From the NCBI RefSeq assembly GCF_030929495.1, contig NZ_JAVFWN010000014.1, positions 62,001 to 126,000 on the forward strand: a stretch of DNA of 64,000 nucleotides. Direction: 5' to 3'. Below, piece after piece: positions 1-7,253 of this stretch. Under the pieces are notes generated by a model. It ran no database searches and was not told the origin of the DNA. It was given only the letters and a program-made list of their open reading frames with translations. The translations under genes and the position numbers were made by a program. How positions within the stretch are numbered: the stretch's first letter is position 1; each line of letters starts with the position of its first letter. The stretch is from Nocardioides sp. LHD-245 (GTDB lineage Bacteria > Actinomycetota > Actinomycetes > Propionibacteriales > Nocardioidaceae).

Positions 1-2
1 TC

Positions 3-578
3 CAGCTGCAGCTCGAGTACCTCGACCTCGCGAAGAAGTACGTCGAGGACCGCTACGGCGTCGATGCCGACGCCCAGACGGTCGACGTACTGGCCCGTTG
101 GGAGGACGTGCTCACCCGTCTCGAGTCCGACCCGATGTCGCTGGCCGACCAGCTCGACTGGGTCGCCAAGCTCAGGCTGATCGAGCAGTACCGCTCGCGC
201 GACGGCCTGGCCTGGGACGACGCGAAGCTGCAGCTCATCGACTACCAGTACTCCGACATCCGGCCCGAGAAGGGGCTCTACCACCGCCTCGTCGGCGCGG
301 GGCGGATCCAGCGGCTGCTCACCGACGACGACGTCGACCGGGCGATGACGAACCCGCCCGAGGAGACCCGCGCCTACTTCCGCGGCCGCTGCCTGGAGAA
401 GTACGCCGCCGACATCGCCGCCGCGTCCTGGGACTCGGTGATCTTCGACCTGCCCGGACGCGAGTCGCTCCAGCGCGTTCCCACGATCGATCCGCTGCGG
501 GGCAGCAAGGCGCACGTCGGGGAGCTGATCGAGCGGTGCGCGACGGCTGACGAACTCGTCCGCGCGCTCAGCCGCTAG
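3..578 (+). CDS. dop: Pup deamidase/depupylase Dop (3' part)
   Basis: This is the C-terminal part of Dop, open at the left edge of the window. Dop removes Pup from tagged proteins and deamidates Pup where it ends in Gln; it belongs to the carboxylate-amine ligase/glutamine synthetase-like fold shared with PafA. The visible 191 codons include the family's DWVAKLRLIEQYR stretch and the DYQYSDIRPEKGLYHRL stretch, which mirror the DWVIKWKLIDRYR and DLAYHDIHRNRGLYY stretches of pafA downstream. It sits directly before pup, prcB and prcA, the standard actinobacterial order. Position and the Pup-linked neighbours distinguish it from PafA. The catalytic N-terminal half is outside the window. Confidence 0.93.
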   Translation, partial: QLQLEYLDLAKKYVEDRYGVDADAQTVDVLARWEDVLTRLESDPMSLADQLDWVAKLRLIEQYRSRDGLAWDDAKLQLIDYQYSDIRPEKGLYHRLVGAGRIQRLLTDDDVDRAMTNPPEETRAYFRGRCLEKYAADIAAASWDSVIFDLPGRESLQRVPTIDPLRGSKAHVGELIERCATADELVRALSR

Positions 579-583
579 GTGGA

Positions 584-589
584 TAGGCT
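584..589 (+). promoter_or_regulatory. -10 box TAGGCT for leaderless pup transcript
   Basis: TAGGCT lies 6 bp before the pup ATG, so the predicted transcription start falls on the start codon. No ribosome binding site lies between. This suggests pup-prcBA can be transcribed separately from dop. Confidence 0.55.
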
Positions 590-595
590 GGAGCC

Positions 596-793
596 ATGGC
601 CCAGGAGCAGAAGCAGCCGCGCAAGTCCGACGAGGCGGAGGAGACGACCGAGGTCGCTCCCGAGTCCGAGGTGGCCGAGCGCAAGGAGGCCCTCGACGAC
701 GACGTCGACGCGATCCTCGACGAGATCGACGACGTGCTCGAGACCAACGCCGAGGACTTCGTGAAGTCGTTCATCCAGAAGGGTGGCGAGTAG
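596..793 (+). CDS. pup: Prokaryotic ubiquitin-like protein Pup
   Basis: A 65-residue acidic protein, the tag that PafA attaches to lysines of proteasome substrates. It has the expected composition: a disordered Gln/Glu-rich N terminus, a central Asp/Glu-rich helix (residues about 35-55), and the conserved FVKSFIQKGGE tail. The last residue is Glu, so this Pup is directly ligatable and does not need deamidation by Dop, unlike the GGQ-ending form in mycobacteria. It lies 17 bp after dop and 6 bp before prcB. The start is supported by a TAGGCT box 6 bp upstream. Confidence 0.98.
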   Translation: MAQEQKQPRKSDEAEETTEVAPESEVAERKEALDDDVDAILDEIDDVLETNAEDFVKSFIQKGGE

Positions 794-799
794 TCCCCG

Positions 800-1657
800 A
801 TGAACGACGCGCGCATCCCGGGTGCCTTCCTGCGCCCGGGGACCTCCTCCTTCAGCGACTTCCTCGCCGAGAATGCCCCCGACCTGTTGCCGGCCCGCCG
901 GTCGCTGCCCGCGGGCAGTCCCGGCGCCGCGGGCGACCTCGCGCCGCACGGCACCACCATCGTCGCGGTCACCTTCCCCGGCGGCCTCGTGATGGCCGGT
1001 GACCGCCGCGCCACCATGGGCAACGTGATCGCCCAGCGCGACATCCAGAAGGTCTTCCCCGCCGACGAGTACTCCGTGGTCGGCATCGCCGGCACCGCCG
1101 GGCTCGCGGTCGAGATGGTCCGCCTGTTCCAGGTCGAGCTCGAGCACTACGAGAAGATCGAGGGCTCGCTGCTCTCGCTCGACGGCAAGGCCAACCGGCT
1201 CTCGGCACTCATCCGCGCCAATCTCGGCATGGCGATGCAGGGCCTGGCCGTCGTACCCATGTTCGCCGGGTACGACGTCGACAGCGGCACCGGACGGATC
1301 TTCGGATACGACGTCACCGGCGGCCGCCACGAGGAGGCGTCCTTCTTCACCGTCGGCTCCGGCTCCCTGTTCGCCCGCGGCGCCCTGAAGAAGCTGTGGC
1401 ACGAGGGGCTGTCCTCCGACGACGCGGTCCGGGTGTGTCTCCAGGCGCTCTACGACGCCGCCGACGACGACTCCGCCACCGGCGGACCCGACCTGACCCG
1501 CCGGATCTTCCCGATCGTGTGGGTCGTGACCGCCGACGGCGCCGTCCAGCTCGACGAGGCCGCCATCGGCGCGCTCGCCGACCAGGTCGTGGGCGCCCGG
1601 ATGGCCCGACCCGACGGACCGCTCGCACCCCTGCCCGGCGCGGGGGAGGAGGCCTGA
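800..1657 (+). CDS. prcB: 20S proteasome beta subunit PrcB
   Basis: Catalytic beta subunit of the actinobacterial 20S proteasome, an N-terminal threonine hydrolase. The 285-residue precursor has a propeptide of about 51 residues followed by HGTTIVAVTFPGGLVMAGDRR; processing at Gly51-Thr52 would expose the Thr nucleophile. The conserved GDRRATMGN and GTAGLA segments are present. It begins 6 bp after pup and is followed by prcA after a single base, so the two subunits are probably translationally coupled. Length is usual for the family. Confidence 0.97.
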   Translation: MNDARIPGAFLRPGTSSFSDFLAENAPDLLPARRSLPAGSPGAAGDLAPHGTTIVAVTFPGGLVMAGDRRATMGNVIAQRDIQKVFPADEYSVVGIAGTAGLAVEMVRLFQVELEHYEKIEGSLLSLDGKANRLSALIRANLGMAMQGLAVVPMFAGYDVDSGTGRIFGYDVTGGRHEEASFFTVGSGSLFARGALKKLWHEGLSSDDAVRVCLQALYDAADDDSATGGPDLTRRIFPIVWVVTADGAVQLDEAAIGALADQVVGARMARPDGPLAPLPGAGEEA

Positions 1658-1658
1658 G

Positions 1659-2471
1659 ATGAGCACCCCCTTCTACGTCTCGCCCGAGCAGCTGATGAAG
1701 GACCGGGCGGACTTCGCCCGCAAGGGCATCGCCCGCGGCCGGTCCCTCGCGGCGGTGCAGTACGCCGACGGCGTCCTCCTCGTCACCGAGAACCCCTCGC
1801 AGGCCCTGCACAAGGTCTCCGAGCTCTACGACCGGCTCGCGTTCGCCGCCGTCGGCCGCTACAACGAGTTCGAGAACCTCCGCATCGCCGGGGTCCGGCT
1901 CGCCGACATGCGCGGCTACTCCTACGACCGGCGCGACGTCACCGGCCGCGGCCTCGCCAACGCCTATGCCCAGACCCTCGGCACGATCTTCTCCTCGGGC
2001 GGCGAGAAGCCCTACGAGGTCGAGATCTTCGTCGCCGAGGTCGGCGCCACCGCCGCCGACGACCAGATCTACCGGCTCACCTACGAGGGCCGGGTGGCCG
2101 ATGAGCACGGCTTCGCGGTCATGGGCGGCGACGCCGACACCGTCTCGGCGTACCTCAAGGAGCACTACACCGACGGGGCGTCCCTCGACGCGGCCCTCCA
2201 GGTCGCCGTCGCGGCGCTGGGCCGCTCCTCCGACGGCGGCCAGGTGCAGGACCGGGTCATCCCCATCGAGGACCTCGAGGTCGCCGTCCTCGACCGCACG
2301 CGCGCGCAGCCCCGGAAGTTCCGCCGCATCCTCCCCGCCCGAGTCGCCGAGCTGATCGGAGACCGCGGCCCGGCCGAGACGGCTCCCGAGCAGCACAGCT
2401 CCGAGACCCCGGTGGGCGACGCCCCCGAGTCCGGCAGTGCCGACGAGCCTCCCGTCGCCCCGCCGCTGTAG
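1659..2471 (+). CDS. prcA: 20S proteasome alpha subunit PrcA
   Basis: Non-catalytic alpha subunit that forms the outer, gating rings of the 20S proteasome. The N terminus MSTPFYVSPEQLMKDRADFA is typical of PrcA, and the KGIARGRSLAAVQYADGVLL strand-turn region follows at about residues 23-42. The C-terminal 35 residues are an acidic, Pro/Ser-rich tail as in other actinobacterial alpha subunits. It starts one base after the prcB stop. A repeat element begins 12 bp after its stop codon and may end the transcript. Confidence 0.97.
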   Translation: MSTPFYVSPEQLMKDRADFARKGIARGRSLAAVQYADGVLLVTENPSQALHKVSELYDRLAFAAVGRYNEFENLRIAGVRLADMRGYSYDRRDVTGRGLANAYAQTLGTIFSSGGEKPYEVEIFVAEVGATAADDQIYRLTYEGRVADEHGFAVMGGDADTVSAYLKEHYTDGASLDAALQVAVAALGRSSDGGQVQDRVIPIEDLEVAVLDRTRAQPRKFRRILPARVAELIGDRGPAETAPEQHSSETPVGDAPESGSADEPPVAPPL

Positions 2472-2482
2472 CCTCCTGGGTG

Positions 2483-2553
2483 CTGATATTGATGCGGTTT
2501 GGTCCCAAACCGCATCAATATCAGGGCTGGGCACGTGGTTTCTGCCCAATCGA
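2483..2553 (+). repeat. Palindromic intergenic element, copy 1
   Basis: A near-perfect hairpin with 20-bp arms and a 2-base centre spans 2483-2524 (core GCGGTTTGG-TC-CCAAACCGC at 2491-2516). A third half-site, GTGGTTTCTGCCCAATCGA, ends at 2553. The core palindrome plus 37 bp to the tail equals 63 bp, the same spacing as copies 2 and 3. It starts 12 bp after the prcA stop and points away from prcA. Confidence 0.85.
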
Positions 2554-2654
2554 TGAGCCTTGGGGAGGCCGGTCCCGGCAGTCCCTCGGGGGTCTATCCA
2601 CAGGCAGACAGATGAGGCTTGATCCTGGCCGGTCGGACGTCGAGTCTGGGCGTC

Positions 2655-3617
2655 ATGCAGTTCGGGCCGGACGGCGCCATCCGTGGTGAAGTGCGCACAG
2701 CTGGGCATCAGCGTGTCGCGCACGGTCTGTATCGGTTGGAGACTACGGAGCTCGAGCCGTGGGAGAACTTCCTCCGCGACCTGAGCGCGTTGCGTATGGT
2801 GCTTCCTGCCGATGCCGTCTTCACTCACGTGACGGGCGCGCGGCTCCTCGGGTGGCAGCTGCCCGCGCTGCCGGAACAGGTCCCGCACTTCGCCGCCGTA
2901 CGAGGAGCGAAGCGTCCCCGGCGGCCCGGCATGATCTGCTCGCGGCTGGTCCACGACTCGAAGGTCCGCGTCGTCCACGGCCTGCCCGTCGACGAGCCGG
3001 CAGAGATCCTGCTACGAGCCGCACGAGACCTCGGGGATCTCGATCTCGCCATCATGGTCGACTCGGCCGCGCGGCTCGGGCATGTCAACAACAGCGATAT
3101 CGAGAGGGTTCTGGCGTTGAAGCGGCCGGGAACCCGACGCCTACGGGCCGTGTGGCACAGCCGCACCAAGCGGGCCGAGTCGGCCGGCGAGACGCTTCTG
3201 CACCGGTTCCACCAGGTTCTGGACGTGCCGACCGAGTCGCAGGTCGACATCTTCGACGACGACGGGGTCTTCGTCTGTCGTGCCGACCTACTCGTCGTCG
3301 GAACGACGAGCCTCCACGAGTACGACGGCGCGGTGCACCGCGACAAGGCCGTTCATCGACGTGACTTGCGTCGCGAGCGCGCGCTCACCCGCACGTCGTA
3401 CGTCCGACGCGGCTATACCCTGGACGACCTGCTCAACCATCCGGCCATCCTCATGCACGAGCTCGACCGCCTGCTCGACCGCCCCCACAAGGCCGCCAGG
3501 CTCCGGGCCTGGCGGGCCCTGGTCGGCGATTCCCTCTATTCGGAGACGGGCCGATCGCGGGTGATGAATCGCTGGTACCGATCGACGAACCCCCTCGATT
3601 GGGCAAGAACCGCATGA
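2655..3617 (+). CDS. DUF559/VSR-like putative endonuclease bracketed by inverted repeats
   Basis: A 320-residue protein of the large actinobacterial family annotated as DUF559 or AbiEi-like. The N-terminal half has the family's VAHGLYRL and VFTHVTGARLLGWQLP segments. The C-terminal part (about residues 205-290) has a PD-(D/E)XK nuclease-like pattern: VCRADLLV, then LHEYDGAVHRD, then DLRRERAL and YTLDDLL, with Asp and Glu-Tyr-Asp-Gly as likely metal ligands. A TTG at 2619 could add 12 residues; the ATG at 2655 is preferred. The last seven codons lie inside repeat copy 2. The gene interrupts the usual prcA-pafA adjacency. Activity is inferred from motifs only. Confidence 0.75.
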   Translation: MQFGPDGAIRGEVRTAGHQRVAHGLYRLETTELEPWENFLRDLSALRMVLPADAVFTHVTGARLLGWQLPALPEQVPHFAAVRGAKRPRRPGMICSRLVHDSKVRVVHGLPVDEPAEILLRAARDLGDLDLAIMVDSAARLGHVNNSDIERVLALKRPGTRRLRAVWHSRTKRAESAGETLLHRFHQVLDVPTESQVDIFDDDGVFVCRADLLVVGTTSLHEYDGAVHRDKAVHRRDLRRERALTRTSYVRRGYTLDDLLNHPAILMHELDRLLDRPHKAARLRAWRALVGDSLYSETGRSRVMNRWYRSTNPLDWARTA

Positions 3618-3657
3618 GTCTGGCCCGGAATGTTGCGGTTTGGGACCAAACCGCAAC
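3595..3657 (-). repeat. Palindromic intergenic element, copy 2 (inverted relative to copy 1)
   Basis: Palindrome GTTGCGGTTTGG-GA-CCAAACCGCAAC at 3632-3657, with the third half-site and tail at 3595-3614 (TCGATTGGGCAAGAACCGCA as read on the + strand). Total 63 bp. It encodes the last residues and stop codon of the upstream nuclease-like gene. Together with copy 1 it brackets that gene as an inverted pair about 1.1 kb apart. Confidence 0.85.
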
Positions 3658-3710
3658 GACCGACCCCGCATCGACCGCCGCGATGCCCAACACAGCAGTA
3701 ATGTGCCTTC

Positions 3711-5072
3711 ATGGACCGTCGGATCTTCGGGATCGAGAACGAGTACGGCGTGACGTGCACGTTCCGGGGGCAGCGGAGGCTGAGTCCCGACGAGGTGGCA
3801 CGCTACCTGTTCCGCAAGGTGGTCAGCTGGGGGCGCAGCAGCAACGTCTTTCTGCGCAACGGCGCCCGCCTCTACCTCGACGTCGGCAGCCATCCGGAGT
3901 ACGCGACGCCGGAGTGTGACGACATCGCCGAGCTGGTGACGCACGACAAGGCGGGGGAGCGGGTCCTCGAGGGGCTGCTGCTCGATGCCGAGCAGCGGCT
4001 CCACGACGAGGGGATCGCCGGCGAGATCTACCTGTTCAAGAACAACACCGACTCGGCCGGCAACTCCTACGGCTGTCACGAGAACTACCTCGTCAGCCGC
4101 GCCGGGGAGTTCAGCCGGCTCGCCGACGTACTGATCCCGTTCCTGGTGACCCGGCAGATCATCGTCGGCGCGGGGAAGGTGACGCAGACCCCGCGGGGGA
4201 CGACCTACTCGGTGAGCCAGCGCGCCGAGCACATCTGGGAGGGCGTGAGCAGCGCGACGACCCGGAGCCGGCCGATCATCAACACCCGCGACGAGCCCCA
4301 CGCGGACGCGGAGAAGTACCGCCGGCTGCATGTGATCGTCGGCGACTCCAACATGAGCGAGACGACCACCATGCTCAAGGTGGCGAGCTGTGACCTCGTG
4401 CTGCGGATGATCGAGGAGGGTGTGGTGATGCGCGACCTCACGATGGAGAACCCGATCCGGGCGATCCGCGAGATCTCCCACGACGTCACGGGTCAGCGGA
4501 AGGTGCGTCTGGCCAACGGCAGGGAGGCCAGCGCGCTGGAGATCCAGGGGGAGTACCTCTCCAAGGCACGCGACTTCGTCGACCGGCGCGGGATCTCCAC
4601 GCCGGTCATCGAACGCGCCCTCGACCTGTGGGAGCGCGGTCTCAAGGCCGTCGAGTCGGACGATCTCGGTCTGGTCGACCGCGAGATCGACTGGGTCATC
4701 AAGTGGAAGCTGATCGACCGCTACCGGGCCAAGCACGGCCTGCCGCTCAGCCACCCGCGGGTGGCACAGCTCGATCTCGCCTACCACGACATCCACCGCA
4801 ACCGGGGCCTCTACTACCTGCTGGAGAAGCGCGGCGCCGTCGCTCGGGTGACCTCCGACCTCAAGATCTTCGAGGCGAAGTCGGTGCCGCCGCAGAACAC
4901 CCGCGCCCGGCTGCGCGGCGAGTTCATCCGCCGGGCCCAGGAGCGCCGCCGTGACTTCACGGTCGACTGGGTGCACCTCAAGCTCAACGACCAGGCCCAG
5001 CGGACCGTCCTCTGCAAGGACCCGTTCCGGGCGTACGACGAGCGGGTACAGCGTCTGATCGACGGCATGTGA
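3711..5072 (+). CDS. pafA: Pup-protein ligase PafA
   Basis: ATP-dependent ligase that joins the C-terminal Glu of Pup to substrate lysines; glutamine synthetase-like fold. The 453-residue product begins MDRRIFGIENEYGVT, with Glu9 (Mg/ATP ligand in the mycobacterial enzyme) and Asp57 in LYLDVGSHPEY (the catalytic base of the family). The ELYLFKNNTDS-like segment EIYLFKNNTDSAGNSYGCHENY follows at about 104-125. Length matches the family. It is followed after 28 bp by an FKBP lipoprotein gene and then pafB, a common high-GC actinobacterial order. Confidence 0.97.
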   Translation: MDRRIFGIENEYGVTCTFRGQRRLSPDEVARYLFRKVVSWGRSSNVFLRNGARLYLDVGSHPEYATPECDDIAELVTHDKAGERVLEGLLLDAEQRLHDEGIAGEIYLFKNNTDSAGNSYGCHENYLVSRAGEFSRLADVLIPFLVTRQIIVGAGKVTQTPRGTTYSVSQRAEHIWEGVSSATTRSRPIINTRDEPHADAEKYRRLHVIVGDSNMSETTTMLKVASCDLVLRMIEEGVVMRDLTMENPIRAIREISHDVTGQRKVRLANGREASALEIQGEYLSKARDFVDRRGISTPVIERALDLWERGLKAVESDDLGLVDREIDWVIKWKLIDRYRAKHGLPLSHPRVAQLDLAYHDIHRNRGLYYLLEKRGAVARVTSDLKIFEAKSVPPQNTRARLRGEFIRRAQERRRDFTVDWVHLKLNDQAQRTVLCKDPFRAYDERVQRLIDGM

Positions 5073-5100
5073 CACGCGCCTACCTGGTAGTCGGTAGGGT

Positions 5101-6216
5101 TTGCGCGTGCTGATGCGCCTGCGACGTCCCTCCCTGTTGCTCTTGTCGACCCTGCTGCCCGCGAGCCTGGCTCTGGCCGCCTGCGGCGGATCCGATTCCG
5201 ACGAGGCCAAGGGCCTCGACGCGGTCACGATCAGCGGTCCGGTCGGCGAGGCCCCGAAGCTGGACTGGAAGTCGGTCATGACCGCCGGGAAGCCCCAGGC
5301 CGAGGTCCTCACCGAGGGTGACGGCGCCGAGCTGAAGAAGGACGACGTCGTCCGGGTCGAGTTCACGCTCGCCGACGGCTGGACCCACAAGGTCAACTAC
5401 AGCAGCCACGACGCCACCTCGCTCAGCACGCTGGTCAAGGTCGGCGCCGAGAAGGAGCCGCAGACCCTCACCGATCTGCTCTCCCTCGGCTTCGCCGACG
5501 AGATCGAGGCGGGCCAGAAGGTCGGCAGCCGGATCGCCGTCACGGTCGGCAGTGATGTCGTCTTCGGCGGCTACCTCGGCAGCCAGGCGGCCATCCTGCT
5601 CGCCGGGCTCGACATCGGCAACGAGGACGGCCTGCTGTTCGTCGCCGACATCGTCGGCATCGCCGGACCCGAGGGCACCGAGGCGGCCGCTCCCGGCTGG
5701 GCGCCGAAGATCGTCGAGGAGGCCGGACTGCCGGCCAGCCTGGACTTCGCGGACGCGCCGAAGCCGAGCGGCAAGCTCGAGGTGGCGACGCTGACCGAGG
5801 GCACCGGCCCGGTGGTCGCGAAGGGCCAGACGATCCTGGTCAGCTATCTCGGCCAGATCCCGGACGGCGAGAAGCCGTTCGACTCCAGCTACGCCGACGG
5901 ACGGGGCCTCGAGGCGGTCGTGGGCGGCAAGGACGCCTCGGTCGTCAAGGGCTGGTCGAAGGCGCTGGTCGGCCTGCCGGTCGGCAGCCGTGTCCTGCTC
6001 CAGATCCCGCCGAAGCTCGGGTACGGCAAGGAGGGGCAGGGCGAGGACATCCCGGCCGACTCGACGCTCTACTTCGTCGTCGACATCCTCGATGCAGCCG
6101 ACACCAAGCCGAAGCCGGAGCCGACCCCCGAACAGACTCCCGCGCCCGAGACGACTCCCGAGACGACTCCCGAGAACGCCCCCGAGCCGAGTACGGATGC
6201 CAGCACCGAAAAGTGA
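5101..6216 (+). CDS. FKBP-type peptidyl-prolyl isomerase lipoprotein
   Basis: Predicted secreted lipoprotein: a hydrophobic signal segment ends in the lipobox LAAC (cysteine about residue 27), so it should be anchored on the outer face of the membrane. Residues about 245-335 form an FKBP domain (VSYLGQIPDGEKPFDSSY, GWSKALVGLPVGSRVLLQIP, LGYGKEG). Residues about 60-185 resemble a second, degenerate FKBP copy. The tail is a Thr/Pro/Glu repeat (TPETTPE type). Start codon is uncertain: TTG 5101, GTG 5107 or ATG 5113 are all in frame, and only the signal peptide changes. Its 3' end overlaps pafB by 20 bp. Likely role is folding of exported proteins. Confidence 0.88.
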   Translation: MRVLMRLRRPSLLLLSTLLPASLALAACGGSDSDEAKGLDAVTISGPVGEAPKLDWKSVMTAGKPQAEVLTEGDGAELKKDDVVRVEFTLADGWTHKVNYSSHDATSLSTLVKVGAEKEPQTLTDLLSLGFADEIEAGQKVGSRIAVTVGSDVVFGGYLGSQAAILLAGLDIGNEDGLLFVADIVGIAGPEGTEAAAPGWAPKIVEEAGLPASLDFADAPKPSGKLEVATLTEGTGPVVAKGQTILVSYLGQIPDGEKPFDSSYADGRGLEAVVGGKDASVVKGWSKALVGLPVGSRVLLQIPPKLGYGKEGQGEDIPADSTLYFVVDILDAADTKPKPEPTPEQTPAPETTPETTPENAPEPSTDASTEK

Positions 6217-7159
6217 GCGCCTGCTCAACCTGCTGATCATGCTCCTGGTGCAGCGCAGACCGATCGCCAAGGAGCGGATCCGTGAGTTGCTGTACCCGGA
6301 CTCGCGCCTGGACGCGTTCGAGAAGATGTTCGAGCGCGACAAGGAGGAGCTGCGCAGTCTCGGCGTCCCCGTCGAGGTGGCGACGATCGACCCGTTCTTC
6401 GAGGACGAGGTCGGCTACCGGATCCCACCGGAGGCCTTCGCGCTCCCCGACGTGGAGCTGACGCCCGAGGAGGCCGCGGTCGTCGGCATCGCCTCCCGGG
6501 TGTGGCAGCACGCGACCATGGCGCAGGCCACGACGGACGCCGTCCGCAAGCTGACCGCGTCCGGCATCGACGTCGATCTGGACGCACTCGAGATCGCCCG
6601 CCCGCTGCTGACCGCGGAGGAGCCCGCCTTCGAGCGCTGCTGGATCGCCGTCTGCGAGCGCAACGCGATCGAGTTCGACTACCAACGTCCCGACTCCGAC
6701 GCACCGATGCGGCGGCGGGTCCAGCCCTGGGGCGTGGTGCGGTACTCCGGGCGGTGGTACCTCGTCGGCCACGACGCCGACCGGCAGGCCGAGCGCGTCT
6801 TCCGGCTGTCCCGGGTCCGGGGCGAGGTCCGGCTCGTCGGGCCGCCCGGCGCGTACGACGTGCCGGCCGAGACCGACGTTCGCGAGATCGCGCGGCGGAT
6901 GGCACCACCGATCCCGCACACGACCGCCGTCCTGCTGGTCCGGGACGGTGCCGGCCACGGCCTGCGGCGGGCGGCCGCGCGGGTCGAGGTCGGCGTACCC
7001 GGGCCCGACGACCGGACCGGCTGGGACCGCATCGTCCTGGAGCGTCCCACCCAGGGGTTGGCCGACGAGGTGCTCTCGCACGGTCCGGACGTGGTCCTGC
7101 TCGAGCCCGTCGACGTCCGCGAGCAGGTCGTTGCGCGGCTGACGCAGGCCGTGCCGTGA
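6197..7159 (+). CDS. pafB: WYL-domain transcriptional regulator PafB
   Basis: A 320-residue protein with an N-terminal winged helix (residues about 5-65) and a WYL domain carrying the WGVVRYSGRWYLVGHD core, followed by a WCX-type C-terminal extension. PafB forms a complex with PafC and, in mycobacteria, activates the LexA-independent DNA damage response. The ATG at 6197 lies inside the preceding FKBP gene; a longer frame open to 5990 is only read-through of that gene. A repeat element, rather than a direct junction, separates it from pafC. Confidence 0.93.
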   Translation: MPAPKSERLLNLLIMLLVQRRPIAKERIRELLYPDSRLDAFEKMFERDKEELRSLGVPVEVATIDPFFEDEVGYRIPPEAFALPDVELTPEEAAVVGIASRVWQHATMAQATTDAVRKLTASGIDVDLDALEIARPLLTAEEPAFERCWIAVCERNAIEFDYQRPDSDAPMRRRVQPWGVVRYSGRWYLVGHDADRQAERVFRLSRVRGEVRLVGPPGAYDVPAETDVREIARRMAPPIPHTTAVLLVRDGAGHGLRRAAARVEVGVPGPDDRTGWDRIVLERPTQGLADEVLSHGPDVVLLEPVDVREQVVARLTQAVP

Positions 7160-7170
7160 CCGGCGATGCT

Positions 7171-7233
7171 GTTGCGGTTTGGTCCCAAACCGCAACGACA
7201 CGCCGGAACAGGCTGCAGTTTGTGCCCAATCGA
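7171..7233 (+). repeat. Palindromic intergenic element, copy 3
   Basis: Palindrome GTTGCGGTTTGG-TC-CCAAACCGCAAC at 7171-7196; third half-site TGCAGTTTGTGCCC and tail AATCGA ending at 7233. Total 63 bp. It fills most of the pafB-pafC gap, starting 11 bp after the pafB stop and ending 20 bp before the pafC start. A longer in-frame reading of pafC from 7179 would be translated repeat and is rejected. Confidence 0.85.
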
Positions 7234-7253
7234 GAGGCGGGAGGAGCGATCTC

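Noticed and set aside
1347..2978. Long open frame on the minus strand across prcB/prcA
   Set aside because: Antisense shadow of the proteasome genes: biased composition, no family resemblance, and the opposite strand encodes clear PrcB/PrcA.
3288..5396. 702-codon minus-strand frame over pafA
   Set aside because: Complementary-strand frame caused by high GC at third positions; pafA is unmistakable on the plus strand.
7179..7253. N-terminal extension of pafC through repeat copy 3
   Set aside because: The extra 25 codons are repeat sequence, and a good ribosome binding site precedes GTG 7254.
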